From assembly GCF_017873715.1 (NCBI RefSeq), contig NZ_JAGGKM010000003.1, forward strand, positions 62,001-126,000: 64,000 nucleotides of DNA, written 5' to 3'. Position numbers and translations under genes: made by a program. The stretch comes from Cytobacillus luteolus. GTDB lineage: Bacteria > Bacillota > Bacilli > Bacillales > Bacillaceae_L. The notes under the pieces were generated by a model. That model made no database searches and was not told where the DNA came from. It saw only the letters and a list, made by a program, of their open reading frames with translations. Within the stretch, counting starts at the first letter, position 1. The number at the start of each line of letters is the position of its first letter. This document shows, in pieces, positions 26,124 to 34,874 of this stretch.

Positions 26124-26246
26124 TTATTGCTTTGAATTCTGGCGGTTAGTAGGATGAATTGCTTTTTCCATTTCTTCAGCAGCCATTACGTTATTAGTTG
26201 TATCCGAATTTGGTTTACCTTTTTGAGCTTTATTCTTTTTAGCCAA
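26124..26246 (-). CDS. Small hydrophilic protein, 40 residues
   Basis: TTG start with GGAG about 7 nt upstream, ending with a TAA. The product begins MAKKNKAQKGKPNSDTTN and ends HPTNRQNSKQ, so it is Lys/Asn/Gln rich with a short amphipathic helix (AAEEMEKAI). It resembles small spore-associated peptides of Bacillus in composition, but no family is certain. A matching terminator right after the stop supports a real, single-gene transcript. Confidence 0.65.
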   Translation of the reverse strand: MAKKNKAQKGKPNSDTTNNVMAAEEMEKAIHPTNRQNSKQ

Positions 26247-26319
26247 TCTCAACACTCCATTCTAAAATGATGGAATTAGTTTATGGAAAGGCTTATAGGT
26301 CTATTCAAATAAGCAAAAA

Positions 26320-27210
26320 TTAATTTGAGTGCAAACGATAATACTTGCTTTCAATCGGTCTTGACAAATGTGGCTCAATAACAGCAATAGCATCAACAAC
26401 TTTAGTTAAATCTATTCCTGTTTCAATCCCCATTTGGTGGAGCATGAACACTACATCCTCCGTTGCTACATTTCCTGTTGCTCCAGGGGCAAATGGACAT
26501 CCACCTAAGCCACCAGCAGAAGTATCAAAACGAGTGATACCCGCCTGCAGAGCGGAGAATACATTGGCGATAGCCATTCCACGAGTATCATGAAAATGAG
26601 CAGTTAAAAGAGTTTCTGGTAAAGCTACTTTTAGTTTAGTAAATAGAGAATAAACTTCTTGCGGATTTGCCATTCCATTTGTATCTGCGACACTCAGCTC
26701 ATCTACACCTAAAGAAGCAAACTGCTGACAAAGACGAACTACATCTTCTTCATTCATCTTACCATCATAAGGGCAATAAAAAGAGGTGGAAATGCAAGCA
26801 CGCACAAAATACCCTTTCTCTTTTAGTTCGCCAATTATTGGAGTTAGCTCCTCCATACTTTCAGAAGTTGTTTTATTAATATTTTTTTTATTAAAGGTTT
26901 CACTCACCCCAACAAAGACCGCGACAGCTTTACAAGCTGTTTCATATAGACGGTCAATTCCTTTACGGTTCGGTGCTAATACGAAGTTACGTGTTTCATC
27001 AAGACAATTTGTAATAACGTCATTAGCATCGGCCATTTGTGGTACCCATTTAGGTGATACAAAGGATGTAAGTTCCATCTCTTTAATGCCAGCTTCTTTT
27101 AACTTATGTATAAATGCAATTTTTTCCTCAGTAGGAAGTAGATTTTTTTCATTTTGAAGCCCATCTCTTGGTCCAACCTCAATAATGGAAACACTGTTTG
27201 GCAAGTTCAT
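26320..27210 (-). CDS. mvaB: Hydroxymethylglutaryl-CoA lyase
   Basis: 296 residues. It cleaves HMG-CoA to acetyl-CoA and acetoacetate, the last step of leucine breakdown. GPRDGLQNE near residue 13-21 binds metal and the active site. HFHDTRGMA supplies the metal ligands and GGLGGCPFAPGATGNVATED (about 228-247) contains the catalytic Cys. Acetoacetate made here could be activated by ScoAB and split by the thiolase, both close by and divergent. A GGGGG ribosome site precedes the ATG. Confidence 0.95.
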   Translation of the reverse strand: MNLPNSVSIIEVGPRDGLQNEKNLLPTEEKIAFIHKLKEAGIKEMELTSFVSPKWVPQMADANDVITNCLDETRNFVLAPNRKGIDRLYETACKAVAVFVGVSETFNKKNINKTTSESMEELTPIIGELKEKGYFVRACISTSFYCPYDGKMNEEDVVRLCQQFASLGVDELSVADTNGMANPQEVYSLFTKLKVALPETLLTAHFHDTRGMAIANVFSALQAGITRFDTSAGGLGGCPFAPGATGNVATEDVVFMLHQMGIETGIDLTKVVDAIAVIEPHLSRPIESKYYRLHSN

Positions 27211-27400
27211 TAAAATCCCCCTCGTCAGCTTACTAAATTCACTATATACTATTCTAGTAGAAATCTTTTGAAAATTGCAAGAGCCATAGAAATCTTGTGA
27301 AATTTAGAGGGATTTTGCAACGAAACTAGAAATATATATGTATATTGGCAATATTATTTGCAGACTTTTTGCTGAAAAGAAGAGACAAGGGGATGATAGT

Positions 27401-28591
27401 ATGAGTACGAATGAAGTAGTAATTGTAAGCGCTGTCCGAACAGCTATTGGTAGTTTCGGAGGAACATTACAAAATGTTTCAGCAACAGAATTAGGAGCAA
27501 TCGCAATCAAGGGCGCTTTAGAAAAAGCTGGACTTGAAGCAAGTCATATAGATGAAGTGATCATGGGAAATGTGTTACAAGCTGGTTTAGGTCAAAACCC
27601 AGCACGTCAAGCAGCAATTAAAGCTGGGTTACTACATGAAACACCATCACTAACCATTAACAAGGTGTGTGGATCAGGCTTAAAAGCTGTTCATCTAGCT
27701 ACACAGGCGATCTTAGCGGGAGATGCTGAAGTAGTAGTAGCGGGTGGAATGGAAAACATGAGCCAGGCTCCTTACCTATTAAAGAATGCAAGAAACGGCT
27801 ACAAGATGGGAGACCAAAAGGTAGTAGATAGCATGATTTCAGATGGCTTATGGTGTGCATTTAACGACTACCACATGGGAATTACAGCTGAAAACTTATG
27901 TGATAAATATGAACTAACAAGAGAAGAACAAGATGAATTCGCAGCGGCTAGCCAACAAAAAGCAGTTGCAGCAATTGAAGCAGGTAAGTTCAAGGATGAA
28001 ATTGTACCAGTGGAAATTCCACAACGCAAAAAAGAAAGCATTATATTCGATACAGACGAGTATCCACGTGCAGGTACAACAGCTGAAAAGCTAGGTGGCC
28101 TACGTCCAGCATTCAAAAAAGACGGTTCAGTAACAGCAGGAAATGCTTCTGGAATCAATGACGGTGCTGCTGCAGTTATTGTGATGAGCAGAAAAAGAGC
28201 AGATGAACTTGGTATCAAGCCTTTAGTAACAATCAAAGCAAACGGTAACGCTGGTGTAGACCCAAGCATCATGGGAATTGGACCAGTATCTGCAGTGAAA
28301 AAAGCACTTGAAAAAGCAAGCCTTCAGTTAAGTGATATCAACCTAGTAGAAGCAAACGAAGCCTTTGCTGCACAATCACTAGCTGTAGACCGAGAGCTTC
28401 AATTTAACAAAGAAAACCTAAACGTTAACGGTGGCGCAATCGCATTAGGTCACCCAATTGGAGCAAGCGGTACAAGAATCCTAGTAACACTTATCCATGA
28501 AATGAAACGCAGAAACGACAAATACGGCCTAGCAACCCTATGCATCGGCGGCGGCCAAGGCGTAGCAACAATTGTAGAAAATGTAGAGTAG
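27401..28591 (+). CDS. Acetyl-CoA C-acetyltransferase (thiolase)
   Basis: 396 residues, the normal length. It interconverts two acetyl-CoA and acetoacetyl-CoA. The nucleophilic Cys lies in [14 protein letters not shown] (about residue 90). The C-terminal signatures [11 protein letters not shown] and CIGGGQGVA hold the catalytic His and Cys. ATG at 27401 follows AAGGGGATG. The ORF begins 21 codons earlier without a ribosome site. With scoAB and mvaB it makes a small acetoacetate module. Confidence 0.96.
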   Translation: MSTNEVVIVSAVRTAIGSFGGTLQNVSATELGAIAIKGALEKAGLEASHIDEVIMGNVLQAGLGQNPARQAAIKAGLLHETPSLTINKVCGSGLKAVHLATQAILAGDAEVVVAGGMENMSQAPYLLKNARNGYKMGDQKVVDSMISDGLWCAFNDYHMGITAENLCDKYELTREEQDEFAAASQQKAVAAIEAGKFKDEIVPVEIPQRKKESIIFDTDEYPRAGTTAEKLGGLRPAFKKDGSVTAGNASGINDGAAAVIVMSRKRADELGIKPLVTIKANGNAGVDPSIMGIGPVSAVKKALEKASLQLSDINLVEANEAFAAQSLAVDRELQFNKENLNVNGGAIALGHPIGASGTRILVTLIHEMKRRNDKYGLATLCIGGGQGVATIVENVE

Positions 28592-28652
28592 TATATTTAA
28601 ATAAACGCTCTTTCAGTAAAGGTTGTTTGTTTAAATATAATTGAAGAGTGTA

Positions 28653-28829
28653 TTGGAGCGGAAGACACTTGACTCCTGCGGGAAGTAGAGGAAAGGTCGA
28701 GACCCCGCAGACGGAACGTCGAGGAGGCTCGACTTCCTCCCCGATGGGAATTCGCTCTTGAAAAAGCCGGCAGTTGGGCTTTTTCATAATTCCCCGCGGA
28801 AAGCAAGTGTCTGCAGCGAAAAGGAACGG
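28653..28829 (+). repeat. Palindromic intergenic element, copy B, with nested insertion
   Basis: Same family as copies A and C, but about 55 bp longer. After the block ending TCCTCCCC, an insert with ends GGGAATT / AATTCCC and an internal hairpin GAAAAAGCC / GGGCTTTTTC interrupts the CCCCGCGG found intact in the other copies. CCCC appears on both sides of the insert. The element lies between the thiolase and scoA genes, in the same direction as both, inside a probable operon. Confidence 0.88.
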
Positions 28830-28894
28830 TCAAGGTTCAAAGAAGAAATCAGCATTCTTCAAAAAGCCAAATTAAAAGAAAATGAGGTGTAGAA

Positions 28895-29584
28895 ATGAAA
28901 CCGATTTATTCTTCATTTAGCGAAGCAGTTAAAGATATCCATGACGGAGCTACCCTTATGGTTGGGGGCTTTGGTCTATGCGGAATCCCAGAAAACCTAT
29001 TACTAGCTCTAGTAGATAAAGGTGTAAAAGACCTAACAGTAATATCTAATAACTGTGGTGTCGATGACTGGGGCTTAGGCCTACTATTGCGAAACAAACA
29101 AATCAAGAAAATGATTGGCTCCTACGTTGGAGAAAATAAAGAGTTTGAACGCCAAGTGCTATCAGGGGAAATTGAGGTAGAACTGGTACCTCAAGGAACA
29201 CTAGCAGAGAAAATTCGTGCTGGTGGTGCGGGAATCCCTGCTTTTTACACTCCTGCAGGTGTTGGCACTCCAATTGCAGAAGGAAAAGAAGTAAGAGTAT
29301 TTAACGGGAAAGAATACTTATTAGAAGAAGCGTACCAAGCAGACTTCAGCCTTGTACGTGCCCAAAAAGCTGACAAAATGGGGAACCTAATCTATAACAA
29401 AACAGCACGCAATTTCAATCCAATGATTGCAGCTGCTGGAACGGTAACAATTGCAGAAGTAGAAGCGCTATATGAAATCGGAGAATTAGATCCAGCTATG
29501 GTACATACGCCAAGCATCTATGTGCAAGGTTTAGTTGTGGGAGCACAAGAAAAGCGTATTGAGCGCCTGACTGTAAAGAAATAA
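28895..29584 (+). CDS. scoA: 3-oxoacid CoA-transferase subunit A
   Basis: 229 residues. It transfers CoA between succinyl-CoA and acetoacetate together with subunit B. The N-terminal [19 protein letters not shown] is the family signature, with [16 protein letters not shown] (about 110-125) lining the CoA site. Residues near [15 protein letters not shown] fit the alpha subunit. It lies 21 bp before scoB with a GAGAGT-type ribosome site between, so the two are coexpressed. Confidence 0.95.
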   Translation: MKPIYSSFSEAVKDIHDGATLMVGGFGLCGIPENLLLALVDKGVKDLTVISNNCGVDDWGLGLLLRNKQIKKMIGSYVGENKEFERQVLSGEIEVELVPQGTLAEKIRAGGAGIPAFYTPAGVGTPIAEGKEVRVFNGKEYLLEEAYQADFSLVRAQKADKMGNLIYNKTARNFNPMIAAAGTVTIAEVEALYEIGELDPAMVHTPSIYVQGLVVGAQEKRIERLTVKK

Positions 29585-29605
29585 ATTGAAAGGAGAGTAA
29601 AGAAA

Positions 29606-30262
29606 ATGACAAATACACGTGAAAAAATTGCCATTCGTGCAGAAAAAGAGATTGAGAGCGGCTTCTATGTAAACTTAGGTATTGGGATTCCTACACTAGT
29701 AGCGAATTATATATCTGATAACAAACAAGTTGTTTTACAATCAGAAAATGGATTACTGGGTATTGGACCTTATCCAACAGAAGATACCGTTGATCCGGAT
29801 TTAATTAATGCTGGTAAGGAAACGGTAACTGCCATTCCAGGTGCTGCATATTTTGACAGCGCAGAGTCATTTGCGATGATTCGTGGTGGTCATGTGAATA
29901 TTGCGATTTTAGGTGGAATGGAAGTATCTGAGAATGGTGACCTGGCAAACTGGATGATTCCTGGTAAAATGATTAAGGGAATGGGCGGAGCAATGGACCT
30001 TGTTCATGGAGCCCAAAGAATTATTGTCATAATGGATCATGTGAATAAGGCAGGCGAGTCGAAGATATTAAAAGAGTGCACACTTCCGCTAACTGGAAAA
30101 GGTGTAGTTAATCGTATTATTACAGATCGTGCTGTTCTTGATGTTACCGAGAATGGTCTAAAGTTAGTTGAAGTTGCGAAGGGCTTTACAGTGGAAGATA
30201 TTATCGCTTCAACAGAGCCAGAGCTTATCATTGATGAAAATGTAAGATTAGAAGCCTATTAA
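29606..30262 (+). CDS. scoB: 3-oxoacid CoA-transferase subunit B
   Basis: 218 residues. The active-site Glu is in [10 protein letters not shown] (about residue 48). Preceding [17 protein letters not shown] and following [20 protein letters not shown] are family features. Together with ScoA it activates acetoacetate for thiolysis. A terminator follows, closing the thiolase-scoA-scoB unit. Not in this place in B. subtilis as remembered. Confidence 0.96.
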   Translation: MTNTREKIAIRAEKEIESGFYVNLGIGIPTLVANYISDNKQVVLQSENGLLGIGPYPTEDTVDPDLINAGKETVTAIPGAAYFDSAESFAMIRGGHVNIAILGGMEVSENGDLANWMIPGKMIKGMGGAMDLVHGAQRIIVIMDHVNKAGESKILKECTLPLTGKGVVNRIITDRAVLDVTENGLKLVEVAKGFTVEDIIASTEPELIIDENVRLEAY

Positions 30263-30269
30263 AAAGGTA

Positions 30270-30299
30270 GCGGGTAGCCACATGGCTACTCGTTTTTTT
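30270..30299 (+). terminator. Terminator of scoAB
   Basis: CGGGTAGCC, loop ACAT and GGCTACTCG pair and run into seven T. Confidence 0.85.
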
Positions 30300-30358
30300 A
30301 ACTATTAAAGAAATAATATGCTATAATTTTTTAGAAAATGGTAGTGGAGGATTGAAAG

Positions 30359-30616
30359 ATGGCAAAGAAAAAACAGAAACAACAACGTCAAGCAGCTCCT
30401 AAACAAAATGATGACAAAGTAAGTTTAGGAGACTTTCTAAATAAAGATATTGTAGCAAAACTGAAAGAAACGCAAAAAGAGTTAAAGGAAGTTGAACAGC
30501 GTAAGGCAGAAGCTGAGCTCGAGAAACAAAAAGAAGAACGTCGCCTACGTGAGAAAAATAAATCATTCGAAGAGCTGTTGAATGAAAGTAATTTAAAATG
30601 GAACGAATATAAATAG
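30359..30616 (+). CDS. yqkE: YqkE-like protein
   Basis: 85 residues. Highly charged, with a Lys/Gln-rich start (MAKKKQKQQRQAAPKQND), a SLGDFLNKDIVAKLKETQ segment and a long predicted coiled helix (about 38-70). It ends SFEELLNESNLKW. This composition and position (before the yqkF side) match B. subtilis YqkE, function unknown. GGTGGAGGA... precedes the ATG (about 10 nt). The next gene starts 11 bp later. Confidence 0.8.
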   Translation: MAKKKQKQQRQAAPKQNDDKVSLGDFLNKDIVAKLKETQKELKEVEQRKAEAELEKQKEERRLREKNKSFEELLNESNLKWNEYK

Positions 30617-30626
30617 GTTTCGATCT

Positions 30627-31142
30627 ATGAGAAAAGTAGAAGTGTCAAGTTATAATGAAAATTGGTCACAAGATTATCAAAGGGAAGCCGAGAGAATTAG
30701 AGCAATATTTGCACCAATCATACTAGATATATACCATATCGGGAGCACTTCTGTTCCAGGGTTAAGTGCCAAGCCAGTTATCGATATTTTAGTAGAAGTA
30801 TCATTGTTAGAGAAGGTAGACAATTTTAATCAGGATATGGAACAACTAGGCTACGAGGCTAGGGGAGAAAATGGGATTCCAAGGCGGAGGTATTTTCAAA
30901 AGGGCGGAGATAACCGAACTCACCATGTTCATATTTTTGAAAAAGGAAACACAGAGATTGAACGGCATGTTATATTTCGAGATTATCTAATAAACCATCC
31001 ACAAGAAGCTAACCGTTATGGATCATTAAAAGAGGAACTTGCTGAAAAATTTCCGTACGATATAGAAAAGTATATATCAGGTAAAGACCCTATTGTAAAA
31101 GAACTAGATGAAAAAGCAAAACAGTGGCGTCAAAATCATTGA
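30627..31142 (+). CDS. GrpB family nucleotidyltransferase-like protein
   Basis: 171 residues. HIGSTSVPGLSAKPVIDILV near residues 41-60 gives the GS...DxD-like pattern of the GrpB family (UPF0157), which has a nucleotidyltransferase fold. RTHHVHIFEKG and ERHVIFRDYLINHP complete the family. Role unclear in bacteria. It is close to yqkE and likely cotranscribed. The start lacks a clean ribosome site, with only weak GGTT before it. Confidence 0.85.
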   Translation: MRKVEVSSYNENWSQDYQREAERIRAIFAPIILDIYHIGSTSVPGLSAKPVIDILVEVSLLEKVDNFNQDMEQLGYEARGENGIPRRRYFQKGGDNRTHHVHIFEKGNTEIERHVIFRDYLINHPQEANRYGSLKEELAEKFPYDIEKYISGKDPIVKELDEKAKQWRQNH

Positions 31143-31157
31143 CGCCACTGTTTTTTT
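31120..31157 (+). terminator. Terminator overlapping the GrpB gene end
   Basis: AACAGTGGCGTCA and TGACGCCACTGTT pair perfectly over 13 bp, partly inside the last codons, and run into seven T. Confidence 0.92.
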
Positions 31158-31169
31158 ACTTGATATGAA

Positions 31170-32093
31170 TTACATCCTGTGTTGCTCATACAAGCTGGCT
31201 TTCGACAATTCGCGCAGTATCCTCACTTGATTATCAGTTAATGGTGTAGAAGATACAGCCTCAACATTGTCTACAAGTTGTTCTATTTTACTCGCTCCTG
31301 CCACAACAGAGGCAACAACAGAATCATATAGGCAATATTGTAATGCAATTTCAGTGAGTGATCTCTCACTAGCTAACTCCTCTTTTAGGGATTGTCTCAA
31401 TGAAGCCAGTTCTTCGTAAGAATAATCTAGATATCCATTCTCTTTAATTTTAGAATTGGTAGATTCAAGAGGCTTGTCGGTTAATAGCCCTTTAGCAACG
31501 GGACCTCTACATACTACACTAATGTTATGCTCCTTTAATAAAGGAAAGACCTCTTCGGGACGTCGATCTAATAAACTATACTGCATCATAACACTAACAA
31601 TGGATGAGCGTTCTATGTATTCCTTTATTACATTTGGACGGATGGAGGAAATACCATAATACCTAATAAGTCCTTCCTTCTTTAAATCCTCAAAAGCCTC
31701 TATCGTCTCATCTATGTTATCTTCTATCGTTCCACCGTGTAATTGGTATAAGTCAATATAATCAGTTTGTAACCTGAGTAATGAATCCTTTACAACGGAT
31801 TTAATATAGTCTTTTGATGGATCCCATGACCAACCTTTTTTGCTAGTATTCCAGCGGTTTCCTACTTTAGTGGCAAGGATAATATCTTTGCGTTTACTTT
31901 TAATTGCTCGTCCAACAAATTCTTCATTTACTCCGAAGTCATAAAGGTCAGCTGTATCAAGATAATTAATCCCTGAATCTGTCGCTTTATGTATAATTTC
32001 TGAAGCTTGTTTTTCTTCTTTACCAAGTGACATGCAGCCTAACCCAAGCTCACTAACAATAAGGTCAGAGTTTCCAATTTGCCTAGTTTTCAT
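31170..32093 (-). CDS. yqkF: Aldo/keto reductase (YqkF)
   Basis: 307 residues. Catalytic Asp and Tyr in DTADLYDFG (about 44-52), Lys in ATKVGNRW (about 75) and His in YQLHGGTI (about 109) form the AKR tetrad. It uses NADPH to reduce carbonyl compounds, and the physiological substrate is unknown. ATG at 32093 follows AAGGAG, and the longer 32132 frame is unsupported. Matches the B. subtilis yqkF position before mciZ and nudF. Confidence 0.93.
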   Translation of the reverse strand: MKTRQIGNSDLIVSELGLGCMSLGKEEKQASEIIHKATDSGINYLDTADLYDFGVNEEFVGRAIKSKRKDIILATKVGNRWNTSKKGWSWDPSKDYIKSVVKDSLLRLQTDYIDLYQLHGGTIEDNIDETIEAFEDLKKEGLIRYYGISSIRPNVIKEYIERSSIVSVMMQYSLLDRRPEEVFPLLKEHNISVVCRGPVAKGLLTDKPLESTNSKIKENGYLDYSYEELASLRQSLKEELASERSLTEIALQYCLYDSVVASVVAGASKIEQLVDNVEAVSSTPLTDNQVRILRELSKASLYEQHRM

Positions 32094-32154
32094 TTTTAAA
32101 CCACTCCTTGAAAGCAATTGTAAGTGAGACAAGAATTAAATACAAATAATGAGT

Positions 32155-32334
32155 TTAATCAGTATGAATTCCATTTTTCTTACTTGTTCTTTGTTGATGA
32201 TGGAGGGACATTTCACTAGATTGAATCCATTCCTGTACCGTATCAAACTGTTTACTGTATTCTTTTAACTTAGCCCGAATCTCCCACGCCTTACCTACTA
32301 AGGTAATTCCATTGTGTGTAATATATATTTTCAC
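32155..32334 (-). CDS. mciZ: MciZ, mother-cell inhibitor of FtsZ
   Basis: 59 residues, GTG start at 32334 with GGAGG 9 nt upstream. The segment LVGKAWEIRAKLKEY (about residues 12-26) is identical to the core of B. subtilis MciZ as remembered, a peptide of about 40 residues that binds FtsZ and blocks Z-ring formation in the mother cell. This version keeps the following QFDTVQEWI helix and adds a polar tail of about 17 residues (from SSEMSLHHQQ). CATACATT at 32389-32382 on its strand fits a sigma-E -10 element about 48 nt upstream. Neighbours yqkF and nudF also agree with B. subtilis. Confidence 0.88.
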   Translation of the reverse strand: MKIYITHNGITLVGKAWEIRAKLKEYSKQFDTVQEWIQSSEMSLHHQQRTSKKNGIHTD

Positions 32335-32425
32335 CCAGAGATCCTCCCCGTAATTGCAAGTGTTTTTAAATGATATGGTAGAATGTATGTGGCAATAATA
32401 ATGATTAGAACGAGGAGATGATTAA

Positions 32426-32977
32426 ATGGACCACTTAATAGAAAAGACCATATCTAAGGAGATATTATATAAAGGGAAGGTAATAAATCTTCAAATTGAG
32501 GATGTTGAGTTACCAAACGGAAAAACAAGTAAACGGGAAATAATAAAACACCCTGGTGCAGTCGCTATCCTTGCAATAACAGATGAAAATAGAATCGTAA
32601 TGGTGCAACAATATCGCAAGGCGCTAGAACGTGTCATTGTCGAAATTCCTGCTGGTAAGTTAGAGCCTGGAGAAAAGCCCGAAATAACTGCATTAAGAGA
32701 GTTAGAAGAAGAAACAGGCTATGAGTGCAAAACATTAAGTCATTTAATTTCCTTTTATACATCCCCTGGATTTGCAGATGAAATCATTCACTTATATATT
32801 GCGAGAGGTCTAACGAAAAAAGAGCAATCTGCAGACCTAGATGAAGACGAATTTTTAGATGTTTTAGAAGTAACACTAGAGGATGCAGAAAAGCTTATCG
32901 CGGCAAAAAAGATATACGATGCGAAAACAGCATATGCAGTCCAATTTTTACAATTGAAAAAGGCACTAGGCGATTAA
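32426..32977 (+). CDS. nudF: ADP-ribose pyrophosphatase
   Basis: 183 residues. The Nudix box is GKLEPGEKPEITALRELEEE plus TGYE (about residues 78-101). A proline near SFYTSPGFADEII, about 16 residues beyond the box, is typical of ADP-ribose pyrophosphatases. It hydrolyses ADP-ribose to AMP and ribose 5-phosphate. GAGGAG precedes the ATG. The next gene begins one base after its stop, so the two are coupled. Confidence 0.95.
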   Translation: MDHLIEKTISKEILYKGKVINLQIEDVELPNGKTSKREIIKHPGAVAILAITDENRIVMVQQYRKALERVIVEIPAGKLEPGEKPEITALRELEEETGYECKTLSHLISFYTSPGFADEIIHLYIARGLTKKEQSADLDEDEFLDVLEVTLEDAEKLIAAKKIYDAKTAYAVQFLQLKKALGD

Positions 32978-32978
32978 G

Positions 32979-34151
32979 ATGCAAAGTTATTATGTAGATT
33001 TACATATTCACATAGGTAGAACAGCTACAGGAAAGCCGGTTAAAATTACGGGAGCAAAATCACTAACGATTGAAAATATTTTAGTTGAAGCGACAGAAAT
33101 CAAGGGAATGGATATGATAGGAGTGATTGACTGTCATGTGCCTGAAGTCCTCGATGAACTTTCAATACTTATTAATAAAGGTGAAGTATTTGAATGGGAT
33201 GAAGGTGGACTAAGATTTCAAGATGTAACGCTAATTTTAGGAGCAGAAATTGAAATCAATGACGACAATTGTAAAGGACCTATACATGTATTAGCCTTTA
33301 TGCCTACGATTGACAAAATGCGTGAGTTTTCAGTGTGGCTATCTGAAAGACAAAAAAATATCACATTGAGCTCTCAGCGTATCTATGAAACTGGATTAAA
33401 CCTACAACAAAAGGTTAAAGAATTAGGTGGTCTTTTTATTCCAGCACATGTTTTTACCCCACACAAGAGCCTATATGGGAAAGGTGTTAATCATACGCTA
33501 ACCGAAGTGTTTGATCCAACCATGATTGATGCAATAGAGTTAGGACTCAGCTCTAATACGGAGATGGCAGATCAAATATCAGAATTACATTCGTACACGT
33601 TCATCTCTAATTCTGATGCTCATTCTCTTCCGAAAATCGCTAGGGAATATCAGGTCATTGCAATGGAGACTCCAACTTTTGCTGAGCTTAAAAAGGCCTT
33701 GCATAAAGAGGAAGGAAGAGGAGTCATTGCAAATTACGGACTAGATCCAATACTGGGGAAATATCATCGAACCACTTGTGAAAAGTGCTTTCATTTAATT
33801 GATGATTATCTAATAGAAACATGCCCTAATTGTAGCCATAAAGGAATTATTAAAGGAGTCTATGATCGACTCCAAGAACTAAAGAATACAGAAGAAGAGA
33901 ACCCAAATAGACCACCCTACATCCACCAGGTACCATTGGAATTCATACCTGGTTTAGGTTCGAAGACTCTAAATAAGCTTAGAGACTATTTTAAAACGGA
34001 AATGGCAATCATTCATGAGGCACCAGAAGATGCACTTTTATCTGTGGTTAAAAAACCAATTGTTGATACGATTTTAAAAGCAAGAAGTGGACAGCTTTCC
34101 ATACATGCTGGAGGTGGAGGCAAATACGGTAAAGTAAAATCCCTTGAGTAA
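32979..34151 (+). CDS. Endonuclease Q family protein (YqxK type)
   Basis: 390 residues. A PHP-type N terminus (VDLHIHIGRTATGKPVKITG, then VIDCHVPEVL and GAEIEINDD) carries metal ligands. SNSDAHSLPKIAREY completes them near residue 210. CEKCFHLI...CPNC (about 268-290) is a zinc finger and PGLGSKTLNKLRDYF a helix-hairpin-helix DNA-binding motif. Endonuclease Q cuts DNA 5' of deaminated bases or abasic sites, which is known from archaea and some Bacillus. Coupled to nudF here, both being damage- or nucleotide-clearing enzymes. Confidence 0.9.
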   Translation: MQSYYVDLHIHIGRTATGKPVKITGAKSLTIENILVEATEIKGMDMIGVIDCHVPEVLDELSILINKGEVFEWDEGGLRFQDVTLILGAEIEINDDNCKGPIHVLAFMPTIDKMREFSVWLSERQKNITLSSQRIYETGLNLQQKVKELGGLFIPAHVFTPHKSLYGKGVNHTLTEVFDPTMIDAIELGLSSNTEMADQISELHSYTFISNSDAHSLPKIAREYQVIAMETPTFAELKKALHKEEGRGVIANYGLDPILGKYHRTTCEKCFHLIDDYLIETCPNCSHKGIIKGVYDRLQELKNTEEENPNRPPYIHQVPLEFIPGLGSKTLNKLRDYFKTEMAIIHEAPEDALLSVVKKPIVDTILKARSGQLSIHAGGGGKYGKVKSLE

Positions 34152-34166
34152 ATCAGCTCAAGGGAT
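34141..34166 (+). terminator. Terminator of nudF-endQ unit
   Basis: CCCTTGAG and CTCAAGGG pair around an 8-nt loop, followed by ATTATTTTTATT. The stem starts inside the last codons of the gene. Confidence 0.75.
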
Positions 34167-34171
34167 TATTT

Positions 34172-34729
34172 TTATTTAATTTTTGAAAACACACAAGTAT
34201 CTCTTAATGTGCCATCAACTGCGAGGTCATCATTTCGTAGGATTCCCTCGAGTGTATACCCCGCACGTTCAGCAACATTCCTACTATTAATATTAAGAGA
34301 GTCACAGCGAATTTCTACCCTTTTTGCATTAAGCTCTTCAAAAGCAAAGTTTGTTACTCCAACTACAGTTTCTGTAATATACCCCTGTTTTGCATGTCGA
34401 GAATCAATCCAATAACCGATTTCAAATTTCGGAAGGTCCCAATTAATTCGATGTAGACCAGTAGACCCAATGAACTGACAGGTTTCTTTATGAAAAATAA
34501 GAAGACGTAGATCCTTACGTAATAAAAAGTTAGCATGAGCTTCACGAATGTTAGCCTCAGTTTCCTCTAGCTTTGGCTCTTTTTGGGCAAAGGGCATCCA
34601 CGGTTGTAACTCATTCATTGAAGCTCTTATTGCTTCGTTTACTGCCTTTCCATCACCAGGTAAAGGCATGCGGATAATTAGCCTATCAGTCGTTATTTCT
34701 GTAGGGAAATCTAGTAAAATTGGATTCAT
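34172..34729 (-). CDS. GNAT acetyltransferase, RimJ/RimL type
   Basis: 185 residues. N-terminal TDRLIIRMPLPGDGKAVNEA, central FEIGYWIDSRHAKQGYITET with the acetyl-CoA loop, and C-terminal LNINSRNVAERAGYTLEGIL are the classical RimJ-like order. It likely acetylates a protein N terminus or small amine, with the substrate unknown. ATG at 34729 follows GTGGTGA. The longer TTG start has no ribosome site. Confidence 0.9.
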   Translation of the reverse strand: MNPILLDFPTEITTDRLIIRMPLPGDGKAVNEAIRASMNELQPWMPFAQKEPKLEETEANIREAHANFLLRKDLRLLIFHKETCQFIGSTGLHRINWDLPKFEIGYWIDSRHAKQGYITETVVGVTNFAFEELNAKRVEIRCDSLNINSRNVAERAGYTLEGILRNDDLAVDGTLRDTCVFSKIK

Positions 34730-34817
34730 ACTATCACCACTCTTCAAGTTTTTTGGAATTATAGCATGTATTTGGAAATTTTGTAACTAGTTTTTTAGAT
34801 TTATCAAATTAACCTGT

Positions 34818-34825
34818 CATACATA
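34818..34825 (+). promoter_or_regulatory. Candidate sigma-E -10 element of spoIIM
   Basis: CATACATA lies 50 nt before the spoIIM start and fits the CATACANT -10 of sigma-E. The -35 region is not convincing. Confidence 0.4.
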
Positions 34826-34874
34826 AATTGATTAATTCATAGAATCAAGTAAGAGAATGATAGGAGGAGACATA

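Noticed and set aside
26786-27157. 123-codon plus-strand frame inside mvaB
   Set aside because: Antisense shadow of a clear HMG-CoA lyase.
27868-28272. 134-codon minus-strand frame inside the thiolase gene
   Set aside because: It is an antisense shadow of a strongly coding plus-strand gene, with no ribosome site or family signature.
28491-28833. Two minus-strand open frames of 78 and 98 codons over the thiolase end and repeat B
   Set aside because: They read through the palindromic element and show Ser/Arg/Pro composition typical of repeat translation. Both are chance frames.
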